64,000 nucleotides of DNA from Pollutimonas sp. M17 (GTDB lineage: Bacteria > Pseudomonadota > Gammaproteobacteria > Burkholderiales > Burkholderiaceae_B). Below the pieces are notes generated by a model, which was given only the letters and a program-made list of their open reading frames with translations, was not told the origin of the DNA and searched no databases. The stretch covers positions 2,542,001-2,606,000 of the forward strand of contig NZ_CP107548.1 of the NCBI RefSeq assembly GCF_025836975.1, given 5' to 3'. This document shows positions 29,532 through 37,893 of the stretch, one piece after another; the first letter of the stretch is position 1, and every line of letters begins with the position of its first letter. The position numbers and the translations under genes were made by a program.

Positions 29532-30257
29532 ATGCTCAGCACCGCGACATTTGCCGAAACAGCCGCCTTGATGGGCGACCTGGCGCGCGCAAACATGATG
29601 GCCGCGCTTATGGATGGCCGTGCCTTAACGGCGACCGAGCTCGCGCGAGTCGCCGGCGTCGCCCCGCAGACCGCCAGCGGCCATCTGGCGCTGCTGACCG
29701 ACGCCGGCCTGCTGACGATGGAGCGCCAGGGCCGGCACCGCTATCACCGGCTGGCCTCACCCGCCGTGGCGAGGATGATAGAAAGCATCATGTCGGTGGC
29801 CGGCGACCTAGACGGTCCTGGCCGTGCCGGCCGAAAGAGAACGGTGGTAACCGGCCCGCGCGACCAGGCCTTGCGATATGCCCGCACGTGCTATGACCAC
29901 CTGGCCGGACAAATTGCGGTGGCGATGACGGACCGGATGGCCGAGCGTGGGCAGATTGAGTTCACAGCGGATGGCGGCGCCCTGACCACCGGCGGCACGC
30001 AGTTCCTGAGCGATCTGGGCGTCGATCTGGACGCCGCATTGGCCGGCACAGGCGGCCGGGACAGCGGCAGGACGTTCTGCCGGCCCTGCCTGGACTGGAG
30101 CGAACGGCGTCCTCATATCGCCGGCGCCATCGGCAAAGCCTTATGCTTATGCTGCTTTGACCGTGGCTGGATACGCCGCCTGGACGGCACGCGGGCGGTG
30201 GCCTTCACCCCGGCCGGACATGCAATGCTGGGCCAGGCCTTCAACATCGCCGTCTAG
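29532..30257 (+). CDS. ArsR-family winged-helix transcriptional regulator
   Basis: A 241-residue regulator. The winged helix-turn-helix domain covers about residues 8-85 (TATELARVAGVAPQTASGHLALLTDAGLL, then the RQGRHRYHRL wing). The long C-terminal part carries the family phrase CLDWSERRPHIAGAIG. It also has extra cysteines, CRPC (183, 186) and CLCC (205, 207, 208), that could bind metal or sense redox state. The start at 29532 follows AAAGGA closely. It probably controls itself and the divergent DUF1127 gene; the inducer is unknown. Confidence 0.8.
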   Translation: MLSTATFAETAALMGDLARANMMAALMDGRALTATELARVAGVAPQTASGHLALLTDAGLLTMERQGRHRYHRLASPAVARMIESIMSVAGDLDGPGRAGRKRTVVTGPRDQALRYARTCYDHLAGQIAVAMTDRMAERGQIEFTADGGALTTGGTQFLSDLGVDLDAALAGTGGRDSGRTFCRPCLDWSERRPHIAGAIGKALCLCCFDRGWIRRLDGTRAVAFTPAGHAMLGQAFNIAV

Positions 30258-30403
30258 GAAGCATTGACAGTCGAGCGGTAGGCGAGCACTGCGGATCGGG
30301 GTGTGATTTCAGAGCTGCCCCGGCATTTGCATGCGCTTGGCAGCTATCGCCACACACCGCTGCGGCGCCATCGATTTTCGACCGCCATTAGCCGATGAAG
30401 AAA

Positions 30404-30422
30404 CCCGGCATCCGATACCGGG
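30404..30422 (-). terminator. Weak hairpin after the TauE gene
   Basis: On the minus strand CCCGG pairs with CCGGG around a nine-base loop, followed by TTTCTTC, directly after the TauE-family stop codon. The stem is only five base pairs, so this is tentative. Confidence 0.3.
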
Positions 30423-30425
30423 CGG

Positions 30426-31196
30426 TCAGAAGAACAGGCCCTTCGCCGCCAGGTAGACGCCCACGATGATCAGGCTGATCAGAAAGCAGCGGCGAAAAGT
30501 GGCGGGCGGGAGCAACTGGCGCAGCCGTTGGCCAGCCCCCATTCCAATCAAGGCGGGCAGCAGCATGATCAGCGAGGCACCAACAGCGCCCAGCGTATAG
30601 CTGTCGTTCAACCACAAGCCGGCGGCCAGGGCCACCGTCGAAACGGTAAAGGATATGCCCATGGCCTGGATCAGCTCATCCCTGGCCAGGCCCAGCGACT
30701 GAAGATAAGGCACGGCGGGCACCACGAACACGCCGGTCGCCGCCGTGATGAAGCCGGTCAAGGCTCCGATCACCGGACCCAGCCAGCCTTCCGTGCGCGC
30801 GGGTATGGTCAGCGGATGGCCGAACAGCGTCCAGAGGGAATAAGCAACCAGCGCCACCCCCAGCGATACGGCGGCCCAGGCGCCAGCCGGGGCACCCAGT
30901 ATCATGGCGCCCGCCAGCGTCCCGGCGGCAACGCCTGCCTGCATGCCGCCTATGCGTCGCAGCATGGGCAGCAGGCTGTGAACGGGGCGCGTCTGCCAGA
31001 CGTTGGTGACCAGCGAGGGAATCACCAGCAAGGCGGCCGCTTGCGCCGGAAGCATGAAGATAGAGAGCAAGGCCATCGAGATGGTGGGCAGGCCCAGGCC
31101 CACCACGCCTTTGACCAATCCAGCCAGCAGGAAAACCGAGACAACCAGTCCAAATACCGTGGGCGTATAGCTGGCAAACAATTCAGTCAACATCAT
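30426..31196 (-). CDS. TauE/SafE family sulfite/organosulfonate exporter-like membrane protein
   Basis: A 256-residue membrane protein with seven to eight hydrophobic segments and the family's two half-repeats. The first begins LVKGVVGLGLPTISMALLS (about 27-45) and the second has LTGFITAATGVFVVPAVPYLQSLG (about 145-168). TauE/SafE proteins move anions such as sulfite or sulfoacetate, but substrates vary widely. It is divergent from a LysR-type regulator with 131 bases between, which is the usual arrangement for a regulator controlling its neighbour. Confidence 0.82.
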   Translation of the reverse strand: MMLTELFASYTPTVFGLVVSVFLLAGLVKGVVGLGLPTISMALLSIFMLPAQAAALLVIPSLVTNVWQTRPVHSLLPMLRRIGGMQAGVAAGTLAGAMILGAPAGAWAAVSLGVALVAYSLWTLFGHPLTIPARTEGWLGPVIGALTGFITAATGVFVVPAVPYLQSLGLARDELIQAMGISFTVSTVALAAGLWLNDSYTLGAVGASLIMLLPALIGMGAGQRLRQLLPPATFRRCFLISLIIVGVYLAAKGLFF

Positions 31197-31327
31197 TGAA
31201 GGCTCCAGAGGCTGCGGTCACTATCAAGTCCAGACGCTATTCTGATGCCTAAGCGGCCCGCGGGAAATGCGGCTTTGTCTAAGTCAGGCTCAGGCTAAGC
31301 CATAGCCTGGCGTGCTATGATTTTTTC

Positions 31328-32215
31328 ATGCGCTTCGACCTGACCGACCTGCGCCTGTTCCTGAACATCCATGAAACCGGCACCATCACAAAAGGCGCCC
31401 AGCGTTCGCACATGACGCTGGCCTCGGCCAGCGAACGCGTCAAAGGCATGGAAGAGAGCCTGGGGGTCGCCCTGCTGATCCGCGACCGGCGCGGCGTACA
31501 GCCGACGTCGGCAGGCCGGGCCTTGCTGCATCACGCCAGGTCCGTGCTCCAGCAAATGGATCGCATGCGCGGCGAACTGGACCAGTATGGCAAAGGCTTG
31601 AAGGGGCATGTGCGCCTGCTGTGCAACACAGCCGCCCTAAGCGAGTATCTACCCGACATACTCAGCGATTTCCTGATACAGAACCCGCAGATATCCATCG
31701 ATCTCGAAGAGAAGATGAGCTATGACATCGCGGATGCGATACGCACTGGCATAGCAGACATAGGCATCGTGGCAGATTCGGTGGATTTGCAAGGCCTGGA
31801 AACACATGTTTTCCGTCCTGACCCATTGGTGTTGATCGTAGCCAGAGACCATAAGCTGACGCAACGCAAGTCGGTAAGCTTGACCGAGTTGGCCGGTTAC
31901 GAGTTCGTGGGCCTGACGGAAGGCAGCGCCCTGCAGGATCACATTGCCCATCATGCCCGCAGATCGGGGAAGCAATTGGGCTATCGGATACGACTGCGCA
32001 GCATCGACGCGGTTTGTCGCATGGTGGGCCAGGGAGTCGGGATAGCGGTAGTGCCCAGGGCGGGGGCTGTGCGCTGTGCGAAGTTGGCCGGCATCAAGCA
32101 CATCGCATTGACCGATTCCTGGGCGTCCAGGGAATTACTGCTTTGCTTGCGATCGTCGGATGAGCTGCCGGTGTACGTGAGGCAGATGATGGAGTTCATC
32201 CTGACGGCGAAATAG
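31328..32215 (+). CDS. LysR-family transcriptional regulator
   Basis: A 295-residue LysR-type regulator. The N-terminal winged helix-turn-helix covers about residues 1-60 (LRLFLNIHETGTITKGAQRSHMTLASASERVKGMEESLG). The effector-binding domain follows from about residue 90, with the typical GIADIGIVADSVDL and VCRMVGQGVGIAVVPR segments. The ligand is unknown. It likely regulates the divergent TauE-family gene. It reads toward the broken VOC gene and repeat copy 2. Confidence 0.88.
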   Translation: MRFDLTDLRLFLNIHETGTITKGAQRSHMTLASASERVKGMEESLGVALLIRDRRGVQPTSAGRALLHHARSVLQQMDRMRGELDQYGKGLKGHVRLLCNTAALSEYLPDILSDFLIQNPQISIDLEEKMSYDIADAIRTGIADIGIVADSVDLQGLETHVFRPDPLVLIVARDHKLTQRKSVSLTELAGYEFVGLTEGSALQDHIAHHARRSGKQLGYRIRLRSIDAVCRMVGQGVGIAVVPRAGAVRCAKLAGIKHIALTDSWASRELLLCLRSSDELPVYVRQMMEFILTAK

Positions 32216-32239
32216 TTAGGCGCTTTATCAAGCTTGCTA

Positions 32240-32438
32240 TCAAGCGCCGCCGCCATAGGTTTCGCCAGTGAATTCGATGAGGCAAAAGCCATGGCCGAAT
32301 GGGTCCGAGAAGCTTATACATCTTGTATCCCATCCATTGAACGCATTCTCCTTCTTGCATAGCGCCAGCGTTAATGACGCGCTTCGCGGCTTCGTCTACA
32401 TCGTCAACAACGAAATCGATGTGTATAGATGTTCCCAC
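32240..32438 (-). pseudogene. Truncated, frameshifted VOC (glyoxalase-like) gene remnant
   Basis: The minus strand encodes the C-terminal half of a VOC-superfamily protein. One frame gives IHIDFVVDDVDEAAKRVINAG and continues to WMGYKMYKL. A single-base frameshift near 32307-32315 moves the rest, DPFGHGFCLIEFTGETYGGG, into another frame that ends at 32240. The N-terminal half is absent: upstream in frame there is a stop codon within about 15 bases, and repeat copy 2 begins about 55 bases further on. Both lesions point to a decayed gene. The substrate of the ancestor is unknown. Confidence 0.75.
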
Positions 32439-32493
32439 ACTAGATTACTCGATGCTTGGACGTTGTTGTGGACATTGATGGGTCCACGGCCTT

Positions 32494-32746
32494 CATCAGC
32501 CCTTGCCGCAAAGGCGGGATGGCGGGGGCCGGGGCTGGCGAATTCGGGAGCGTCGCGTTTCCGGGCGCTGGCGGGGAGGCAAGGCCGTGACTGCCCGAGC
32601 AACAAGGGTGTTGGCAGCCCGGGGGGCTGCCAACGTTGCGAGTTTCACGGCCGCCCCGCCAGCGGCTGGAAACGCGAGTAGTCCCGGAACGGGACCGCGG
32701 ACGGTGAGCAGGCCCCGGCCCCTGCCATCCCGCCTGCTCAAGAACC
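32494..32746. repeat. Large hairpin repeat, copy 2
   Basis: The second copy, in direct orientation relative to copy 1. Nested perfect or near-perfect stems are: 32513-32535 with 32711-32734 (one bulge, one G-T pair); 32554-32562 with 32668-32676; 32566-32576 with 32654-32664; 32583-32590 with 32645-32652; 32599-32603 with 32635-32639; and 32610-32619 with 32625-32634 around a CGGGG loop. Flanking motifs CATCAGCC on the left and CAAGAACC on the right are shared with copy 1 and mark its edges. No transposase or reverse transcriptase lies nearby. Confidence 0.85.
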
Positions 32747-32844
32747 CATCGAGCGTCCGCCCCAGGACACCGGTTCAACAAGCTCGATCTCAAGCCTGCC
32801 CTCAATGTCGATAAAACTATCGACAGTCAAAAAGCGCCAGGCAC

Positions 32845-32875
32845 AAAAAAAAACGGGACGCTAAAGAGCGCCCCG
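32845..32875 (-). terminator. Rho-independent terminator after gltA
   Basis: On the minus strand CGGGGCGCT pairs with AGCGTCCCG (one G-T pair) around CTTT and is followed by nine T residues. It lies about 20 bases past the gltA stop and should end the sdh-gltA transcript. Confidence 0.88.
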
Positions 32876-32896
32876 CTTTCTACCGTCAAGCAGCCA

Positions 32897-34201
32897 TCAA
32901 CGCTTGGTCGGCACGTCGCGTGTCTGCGAACCCGTGTACAGCTGGCGCGGACGGCCGATCTTGTAGTCGGGATCGGACAGCATCTCGCTCCATTGAGCGA
33001 TCCAGCCCACCGTGCGGGCCAATGCAAAAATGGCCGTGAACAGCGAAGTCGGAATGCCGATGGCGCGCTGAACGATGCCCGAATAGAAGTCCACGTTCGG
33101 GTACAGCTTGCGTTCCACGAAGTAGGGATCCTCGAGCGCAATGCGCTCCAGTTCCATCGCCAGCTTGAACAGCGGATCGTTTTCCAGGCCCAGGGCGGCC
33201 AGGACTTCCTTGCAGGTTTCCTGCATCAGCTTCGCACGCGGATCGTAGTTCTTGTAGACGCGATGGCCGAAGCCCATCAGGCGCACGCCCGAATTCTTGT
33301 CCTTGACCTTCTCCATGAACTCGCCGACTTTGGCCACGCCGCCATTGGCCTGCAGCTCTTCCAGCATTTGCAGGCAGGCTTCGTTGGCGCCGCCGTGGGC
33401 CGGGCCCCACAGGCAACCCACACCCGCTGCGATGGCCGCAAACGGATTCGTGCCCGAGGAACCGCAAAGACGGACCGTCGAGGTGGAGGCGTTCTGCTCG
33501 TGATCGGCATGAAGGATGAAGATGCGGTCGAGCGCGCGTTCGACCACTTCATTGACCTTGTAGTCTTCGCAAGGCGTGGCGAACATCATGCGCAGGAAGT
33601 TGCCGGTGTACGACAGGTCGTTCTGCGGGTAGATGAAAGGCTGGCCCAGCGAATGCTTGTATGCCATCGCCACCAGCGTCGGCATCTTCGCGATGAGGCG
33701 GATAGCCGACACGTGACGATGATGCGGATTGGTGATGTCGGTGGAGTCGTGATAGAAGGCGGACAGCGCGCCGACCAGCCCCGTCAGCACGGCCATGGGA
33801 TGCGCATCGCGGCGGAAGCCCTGCAGGAAGATGCGCATCTGCTCATGAACCATGGTGTGGTTGGTGACCAGCGAATCGAATTCCGACTTCTGCGTGCCGT
33901 CGGGCAGATCGCCGTTCAGGATCAGATAGCAGATATCCAGGAAATCGCAGTTCTGCGCAAGCTGGTCGATGGGGTAGCCGCGATACAGCAACTGGCCCTT
34001 GTCGCCATCGATGTAGGTAATGCCCGACTCGCACGCCGCCGTCGACAAAAAGCCGGGGTCGTACGTGAACATCCCGCTTTGGCCGTACAGCTTGCGAATA
34101 TCGATGACATCGGGACCGATAGTGCCCTGGTATACAGGAAACTCTATTGGAGTGCTGCCGTCGGAGAACGATAGCGTAGCTTTCTTGTCTGACAATTGCA
34201 T
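32897..34201 (-). CDS. gltA: Citrate synthase (type II, TCA cycle)
   Basis: A 434-residue type II citrate synthase that condenses oxaloacetate with acetyl-CoA. The N-terminal beta-rich segment ([25 protein letters not shown]) marks the Gram-negative hexameric class inhibited by NADH. The catalytic histidines lie in [12 protein letters not shown] and [11 protein letters not shown], and the aspartate is in the region after [11 protein letters not shown]. The ATG at 34201 is preferred over a GTG at 34204, with AAGGA about eight bases upstream. It closes the leftward run sdhC-D-A-B-E-gltA. Confidence 0.95.
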   Translation of the reverse strand: MQLSDKKATLSFSDGSTPIEFPVYQGTIGPDVIDIRKLYGQSGMFTYDPGFLSTAACESGITYIDGDKGQLLYRGYPIDQLAQNCDFLDICYLILNGDLPDGTQKSEFDSLVTNHTMVHEQMRIFLQGFRRDAHPMAVLTGLVGALSAFYHDSTDITNPHHRHVSAIRLIAKMPTLVAMAYKHSLGQPFIYPQNDLSYTGNFLRMMFATPCEDYKVNEVVERALDRIFILHADHEQNASTSTVRLCGSSGTNPFAAIAAGVGCLWGPAHGGANEACLQMLEELQANGGVAKVGEFMEKVKDKNSGVRLMGFGHRVYKNYDPRAKLMQETCKEVLAALGLENDPLFKLAMELERIALEDPYFVERKLYPNVDFYSGIVQRAIGIPTSLFTAIFALARTVGWIAQWSEMLSDPDYKIGRPRQLYTGSQTRDVPTKR

Positions 34202-34219
34202 CACAATCTTCCTTAAAAA

Positions 34220-34489
34220 TTACAGCTCTTGCATTTGCGCGACCAGTCTTCGGATCTCGGGCGTATCGTACACGCCCGCAAGCGCCGTTCTGGCCAGCAA
34301 TACGTCAAGCAATTCGTTATCGCCCATCTCGAACAGCAAGGTCAAGGCGGAAACATCGGTGTCGGTTAAATCGGCTTCGTAGTGATCTAAAAATCGGGTG
34401 ATGATCAGGTCATTTTCCAACAGGCCCCGACGCGCCCGCCATCTCAGGCGGGCACGCTCCAGTTCTGACAACTTTCTCATCGGTGACAC
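34220..34489 (-). CDS. sdhE: SdhE, succinate dehydrogenase flavinylation factor
   Basis: An 89-residue protein of the SdhE/YgfY (DUF339) family. The FAD-attachment motif RRGLLENDLII is present, followed by FEMGDNELLDVLL. SdhE promotes covalent attachment of FAD to SdhA, which fits its place between sdhB and gltA. The frame can start at GTG 34489, which has an AGG-containing site five bases upstream, or at ATG 34480; the choice is uncertain. Confidence 0.9.
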   Translation of the reverse strand: MSPMRKLSELERARLRWRARRGLLENDLIITRFLDHYEADLTDTDVSALTLLFEMGDNELLDVLLARTALAGVYDTPEIRRLVAQMQEL

Positions 34490-34494
34490 ATAAC

Positions 34495-35211
34495 CTATAT
34501 GGTGCGACGAACCAGGAGTTCCTTGATCTTGCCGATCGCATGCGACGGATTCAATCCCTTGGGACAGACGTCGGCGCAGTTCATGATGGTATGGCAGCGG
34601 AACAGGCGATAAGGATCTTCAAGGTTGTCCAGGCGCTCGCCGGTTGCTTCGTCGCGGCTGTCGACGATGAAGCGGTAGGCCTGCAACAGGCCGGCCGGGC
34701 CCACGAACTTGTCGGGATTCCACCAGAACGACGGGCAGGACGTGGAGCAGCATGCGCACAGGATGCACTCGTACAGGCCGTTCAGTTCGTCGCGCGCCTC
34801 GGGGCTTTGCAGGCGCTCTTTCTCGGGCGGCGGCTGGTCGTTGATCAGGAAGGGCTTGATCGAGTGGTACTGGTTGAAGAAGTGCGTCATGTCGACGATG
34901 AGGTCGCGCACGACGGGCAGCCCGGGCAGCGGCTTGAGCACGATGGGCTCTTTGAGCTCGAGCAGGTTGGTCGTGCAGGCCAGGCCGTTCTTGCCATTGA
35001 TGTTCATGGCGTCGGAACCGCATACGCCCTCGCGGCAGGAACGGCGCAGCGCCAGGCTGTCGTCCACGTCGTTCTTGATGCGGATGATGGCATCGAGCAG
35101 CATCTTGTCGGTGGGCTGCAGCTCGACCTCGAGCTTCTGCATGTAAGGACGCTCGTCCTTGTCGGGATCGTAGCGGTAGATTTCAAATTTGACGATACGT
35201 TTTTGGCTCAT
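34495..35211 (-). CDS. sdhB: Succinate dehydrogenase iron-sulfur subunit
   Basis: A 238-residue subunit carrying electrons from FAD to quinone. The [2Fe-2S] ligands are Cys59, Cys64, Asp67 and Cys79 (SCREGVCGSD and GLACT), including the aspartate ligand known from E. coli. The [4Fe-4S] and [3Fe-4S] ligands are in CILCACCSTSCP and RCHTIMNCADVCPKG. AGGA precedes the ATG. It lies 13 bases after sdhA. Confidence 0.96.
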   Translation of the reverse strand: MSQKRIVKFEIYRYDPDKDERPYMQKLEVELQPTDKMLLDAIIRIKNDVDDSLALRRSCREGVCGSDAMNINGKNGLACTTNLLELKEPIVLKPLPGLPVVRDLIVDMTHFFNQYHSIKPFLINDQPPPEKERLQSPEARDELNGLYECILCACCSTSCPSFWWNPDKFVGPAGLLQAYRFIVDSRDEATGERLDNLEDPYRLFRCHTIMNCADVCPKGLNPSHAIGKIKELLVRRTI

Positions 35212-35224
35212 TTCGATATCCTGC

Positions 35225-37000
35225 TTAGAAGGTCCGCGCTTTGGGCGGGAAGCTGTCTACGGTAAGCGGCTTCATTGTCACCGGCTTGTATTCGAGACGG
35301 CTGCCTTCGGAGAACCACAATGTATGACGCAGCCAGTTTTCGTCGTCGCGCTCGGGGTGGTCGCTGAGCGCATGCGCGCCGCGGCTCTCGGTGCGGTTGG
35401 CGGCCGACTTGGTCGTTGCGCGGGCCACTTCGATCATGTTGGACACTTCCAGCGCTTCGATGCGGGCCGTGTTGAAGACCTTGGACTTGTCCTTGAAGTA
35501 GATGTTGTCCACTTGCTGGGCGATGCCTTCGATGGACTCGACGCCCTTGTGCAACAGGTCGAGCGTGCGGAACACGCCGCAGTGGTGCTGCATGGAAACG
35601 CGCATGGCGTTGGCCACGTCCTGGACCTTTTCGCCCGAGGTGCGCGATTCGATCTTGTTGACGCGATCCAGCGACTGGTCGATGGACGATTCGGGGATGG
35701 CCTGGTGGGCGTGCTGGCGCTCGGGGTGCGACTGCACGATGTGGTTGCCCGCCGAGCGGCCGAAGACGATCAGGTCGAGCAGCGAGTTGGTGCCCAGGCG
35801 GTTGGCGCCGTGCACCGAGGTGGCGGCGCATTCGCCGATGGCGTACAGGCCGTTCACGGGCGTGGTTTCGCCGTTGGCGACACTGACGACCTGGCCATGG
35901 ATGTTGGTGGGGATGCCGCCCATCTGGTAGTGGATGGTGGGCACGACCGGGATCGGATCCTTGATGGGATCGACGTTGGCGAACTTGATGGCGATCTCGC
36001 GGATGGAGGGCAGGCGCTTCTGGATGGTTTCCGCACCCAGGTGATCGAGCTTGAGCACCACGTAGCTGCCGTCGCCGCAGCCGCGGCCTTCCTTGATTTC
36101 CTGGTCCATGGAACGCGAAACGAAGTCGCGCGGCGCCAGATCCTTGAGGGTAGGCGCATAGCGCTCCATGAAGCGCTCGCCGTCCTTGTTCAGCAGGATG
36201 CCGCCTTCGCCGCGCACGCCTTCGGTAATCAGCACGCCCGCGCCGGCCACGCCGGTGGGGTGGAATTGCCAGAACTCCAGGTCTTGCAGCGGCAGGCCGG
36301 CGCGCGCGGCCATGCCCAGGCCGTCGCCGGTGTTGATGAAGGCATTGGTGGAAGCGGCCCAGATGCGGCCCGCCCCGCCGGTGGCCAGCACGGTCTGCTT
36401 GGCTTCCAGCACGTAGATTTCGCCGGTTTCCATTTCAAGCGCCGTCACGCCCAGCACGTCGCCCGCTTCGTTGCGCAGCAGGTCCAGCGCCATCCATTCG
36501 ACGAAGAACTGGGTGCGCGCGGCGACGTTGCGCTGGTACAGCGTATGCAGCATGGCGTGACCGGTGCGGTCGGCCGCGGCACAGGCGCGCTGCACGGGCT
36601 TCTCGCCGAAATTGGCGGTATGGCCGCCGAAGGGGCGCTGGTAGATGGTGCCGTCGGGATTGCGGTCGAAAGGCATGCCGAAGTGCTCGAGCTCGTACAC
36701 GGCATTGGGCGCTTCGCGGCACATGAACTCGATGGCGTCCTGGTCGCCGAGCCAGTCGGAGCCCTTGACGGTGTCGTACATGTGCCAATACCAGTTGTCT
36801 TCGCTCATGTTGCCCAGCGACGCGCTGACGCCCCCTTGGGCCGCCACGGTATGCGAACGGGTGGGAAACACCTTGGACAGGACCGCGACCGACAAGCCGG
36901 CTTGGGCCAGTTGCAGTGAGCAACGCATGCCGGCCCCGCCGGCGCCTACGACCACCACATCAAACTGGCGGCGCGGTAAGGAATTTTTGACAGCAGCCAC
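35225..37000 (-). CDS. sdhA: Succinate dehydrogenase flavoprotein subunit
   Basis: A 591-residue flavoprotein. The FAD-binding GAGGAG motif is at residues 19-24 and the flavin-linked histidine is His50 in RSHTVAAQGG. Substrate-binding and catalytic segments (GMPFDRNPDGTIYQRPFGGH, HPTGVAGAGVLITEG, MGGIPTNIHGQV) are intact. It oxidises succinate to fumarate. The start codon is GTG at 37000, with GGAG about ten bases upstream, three bases after the sdhD stop. Confidence 0.96.
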   Translation of the reverse strand: MAAVKNSLPRRQFDVVVVGAGGAGMRCSLQLAQAGLSVAVLSKVFPTRSHTVAAQGGVSASLGNMSEDNWYWHMYDTVKGSDWLGDQDAIEFMCREAPNAVYELEHFGMPFDRNPDGTIYQRPFGGHTANFGEKPVQRACAAADRTGHAMLHTLYQRNVAARTQFFVEWMALDLLRNEAGDVLGVTALEMETGEIYVLEAKQTVLATGGAGRIWAASTNAFINTGDGLGMAARAGLPLQDLEFWQFHPTGVAGAGVLITEGVRGEGGILLNKDGERFMERYAPTLKDLAPRDFVSRSMDQEIKEGRGCGDGSYVVLKLDHLGAETIQKRLPSIREIAIKFANVDPIKDPIPVVPTIHYQMGGIPTNIHGQVVSVANGETTPVNGLYAIGECAATSVHGANRLGTNSLLDLIVFGRSAGNHIVQSHPERQHAHQAIPESSIDQSLDRVNKIESRTSGEKVQDVANAMRVSMQHHCGVFRTLDLLHKGVESIEGIAQQVDNIYFKDKSKVFNTARIEALEVSNMIEVARATTKSAANRTESRGAHALSDHPERDDENWLRHTLWFSEGSRLEYKPVTMKPLTVDSFPPKARTF

Positions 37001-37003
37001 GGC

Positions 37004-37384
37004 TTATAAGCTCCAGAGAATTTTTGCAAAAAAGACGATAGCGCCCACCAGCCACAAGATGGTCAGCACTTGCAGGAACAAGCGCAGGCCGGCCGATCGA
37101 ACGTAATCCATCCAGATGTCGCGCACACCGATCCAGGCGTGCCAGGCGACCGACAGAAAAGCCAGGGTGGCGAGCAACTGCCCCGCGGGGATGCCGATGA
37201 AGGTGAACGTGAACAGATTGCGCCAGCTTTCGAAATTCATTTCGGGAGTGAAAAGAATGCCGAGAAACAGCACGATGGTGTATACCGCCATGATGACGGC
37301 CGTGACACGCTGGGCGATGAAATCGATGGTGCCGTAATGGGCGCCGACGACCAGGCGCTTCGTACCGAGTAGTTCTTGTGCCAT
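37004..37384 (-). CDS. sdhD: Succinate dehydrogenase membrane anchor subunit D
   Basis: A 126-residue membrane anchor with three hydrophobic helices. The heme- and quinone-region residues fit the family (YGTIDFIAQRVTAVIM near the N-terminus and AWHAWIGVRDIWMDYV later). The ATG at 37384 overlaps the sdhC stop as TAATG, indicating coupled translation; a GTG at 37390 is the alternative. It forms the cytochrome b anchor together with SdhC. Confidence 0.92.
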   Translation of the reverse strand: MAQELLGTKRLVVGAHYGTIDFIAQRVTAVIMAVYTIVLFLGILFTPEMNFESWRNLFTFTFIGIPAGQLLATLAFLSVAWHAWIGVRDIWMDYVRSAGLRLFLQVLTILWLVGAIVFFAKILWSL

Positions 37385-37797
37385 TACCACACCCCAAACA
37401 GTTTAAGACCGAAAACCAGGGTCAGCCCCAGGCTGACGCCGAACACCACGCCCGCCGTCTTCTGGGCGGTATGCTTGTCGTTGCCGATGTGCAGGTCCAG
37501 GACCAGGTAGCGGATGCCCGCGCAGAAGTGATGCAGGAAACCCCAGATCAGGGCCAGCAGGACCAGCTTGCACAGCGGGTTGGCGACCCAGGACTGTATG
37601 CTCGCGAAGCTTTCCGCCGAGGTGACGCTGAGCGCGAACAGGGGCAGGATGACGATCGGGATACAGAGGAACAATAAAGCGCCGCTGACGCGATGCAGAA
37701 TTGACGATTTCCCTGCCAGGGGCAGGCGGTAGCTCAGAATCTGCGGAACGCTTAGATTGCGAAACTGCGGACGCGGCTTTGAAGCTGAATCGGACAT
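37384..37797 (-). CDS. sdhC: Succinate dehydrogenase cytochrome b556 subunit
   Basis: A 137-residue anchor subunit with three transmembrane helices. The family signature SILHRVSGALLFLCIP (about 31-46) holds the quinone-site Ser and Arg, and the heme-ligand histidine lies in FLHHFCAGIRYLVLDLHIG. It is the first gene of sdhCDAB-E-gltA and has GAGG six bases before its ATG. About 95 bases separate it from gntR upstream, enough for its own promoter. Confidence 0.95.
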   Translation of the reverse strand: MSDSASKPRPQFRNLSVPQILSYRLPLAGKSSILHRVSGALLFLCIPIVILPLFALSVTSAESFASIQSWVANPLCKLVLLALIWGFLHHFCAGIRYLVLDLHIGNDKHTAQKTAGVVFGVSLGLTLVFGLKLFGVW

Positions 37798-37893
37798 GAT
37801 GGCCTCGAGTTAAACAAAATAAATTTATTGCAAAGCGCTACAGGCATTTTCGCCGATTTAAGACGGATGCATCAAATCGGCGGAAAACCGCAG

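Noticed and set aside
28868-32746. Retron, insertion sequence or composite transposon interpretation of the repeats
   Set aside because: There is no reverse transcriptase or transposase in the window and no clear target-site duplication; only the hairpins and accessory genes are seen.
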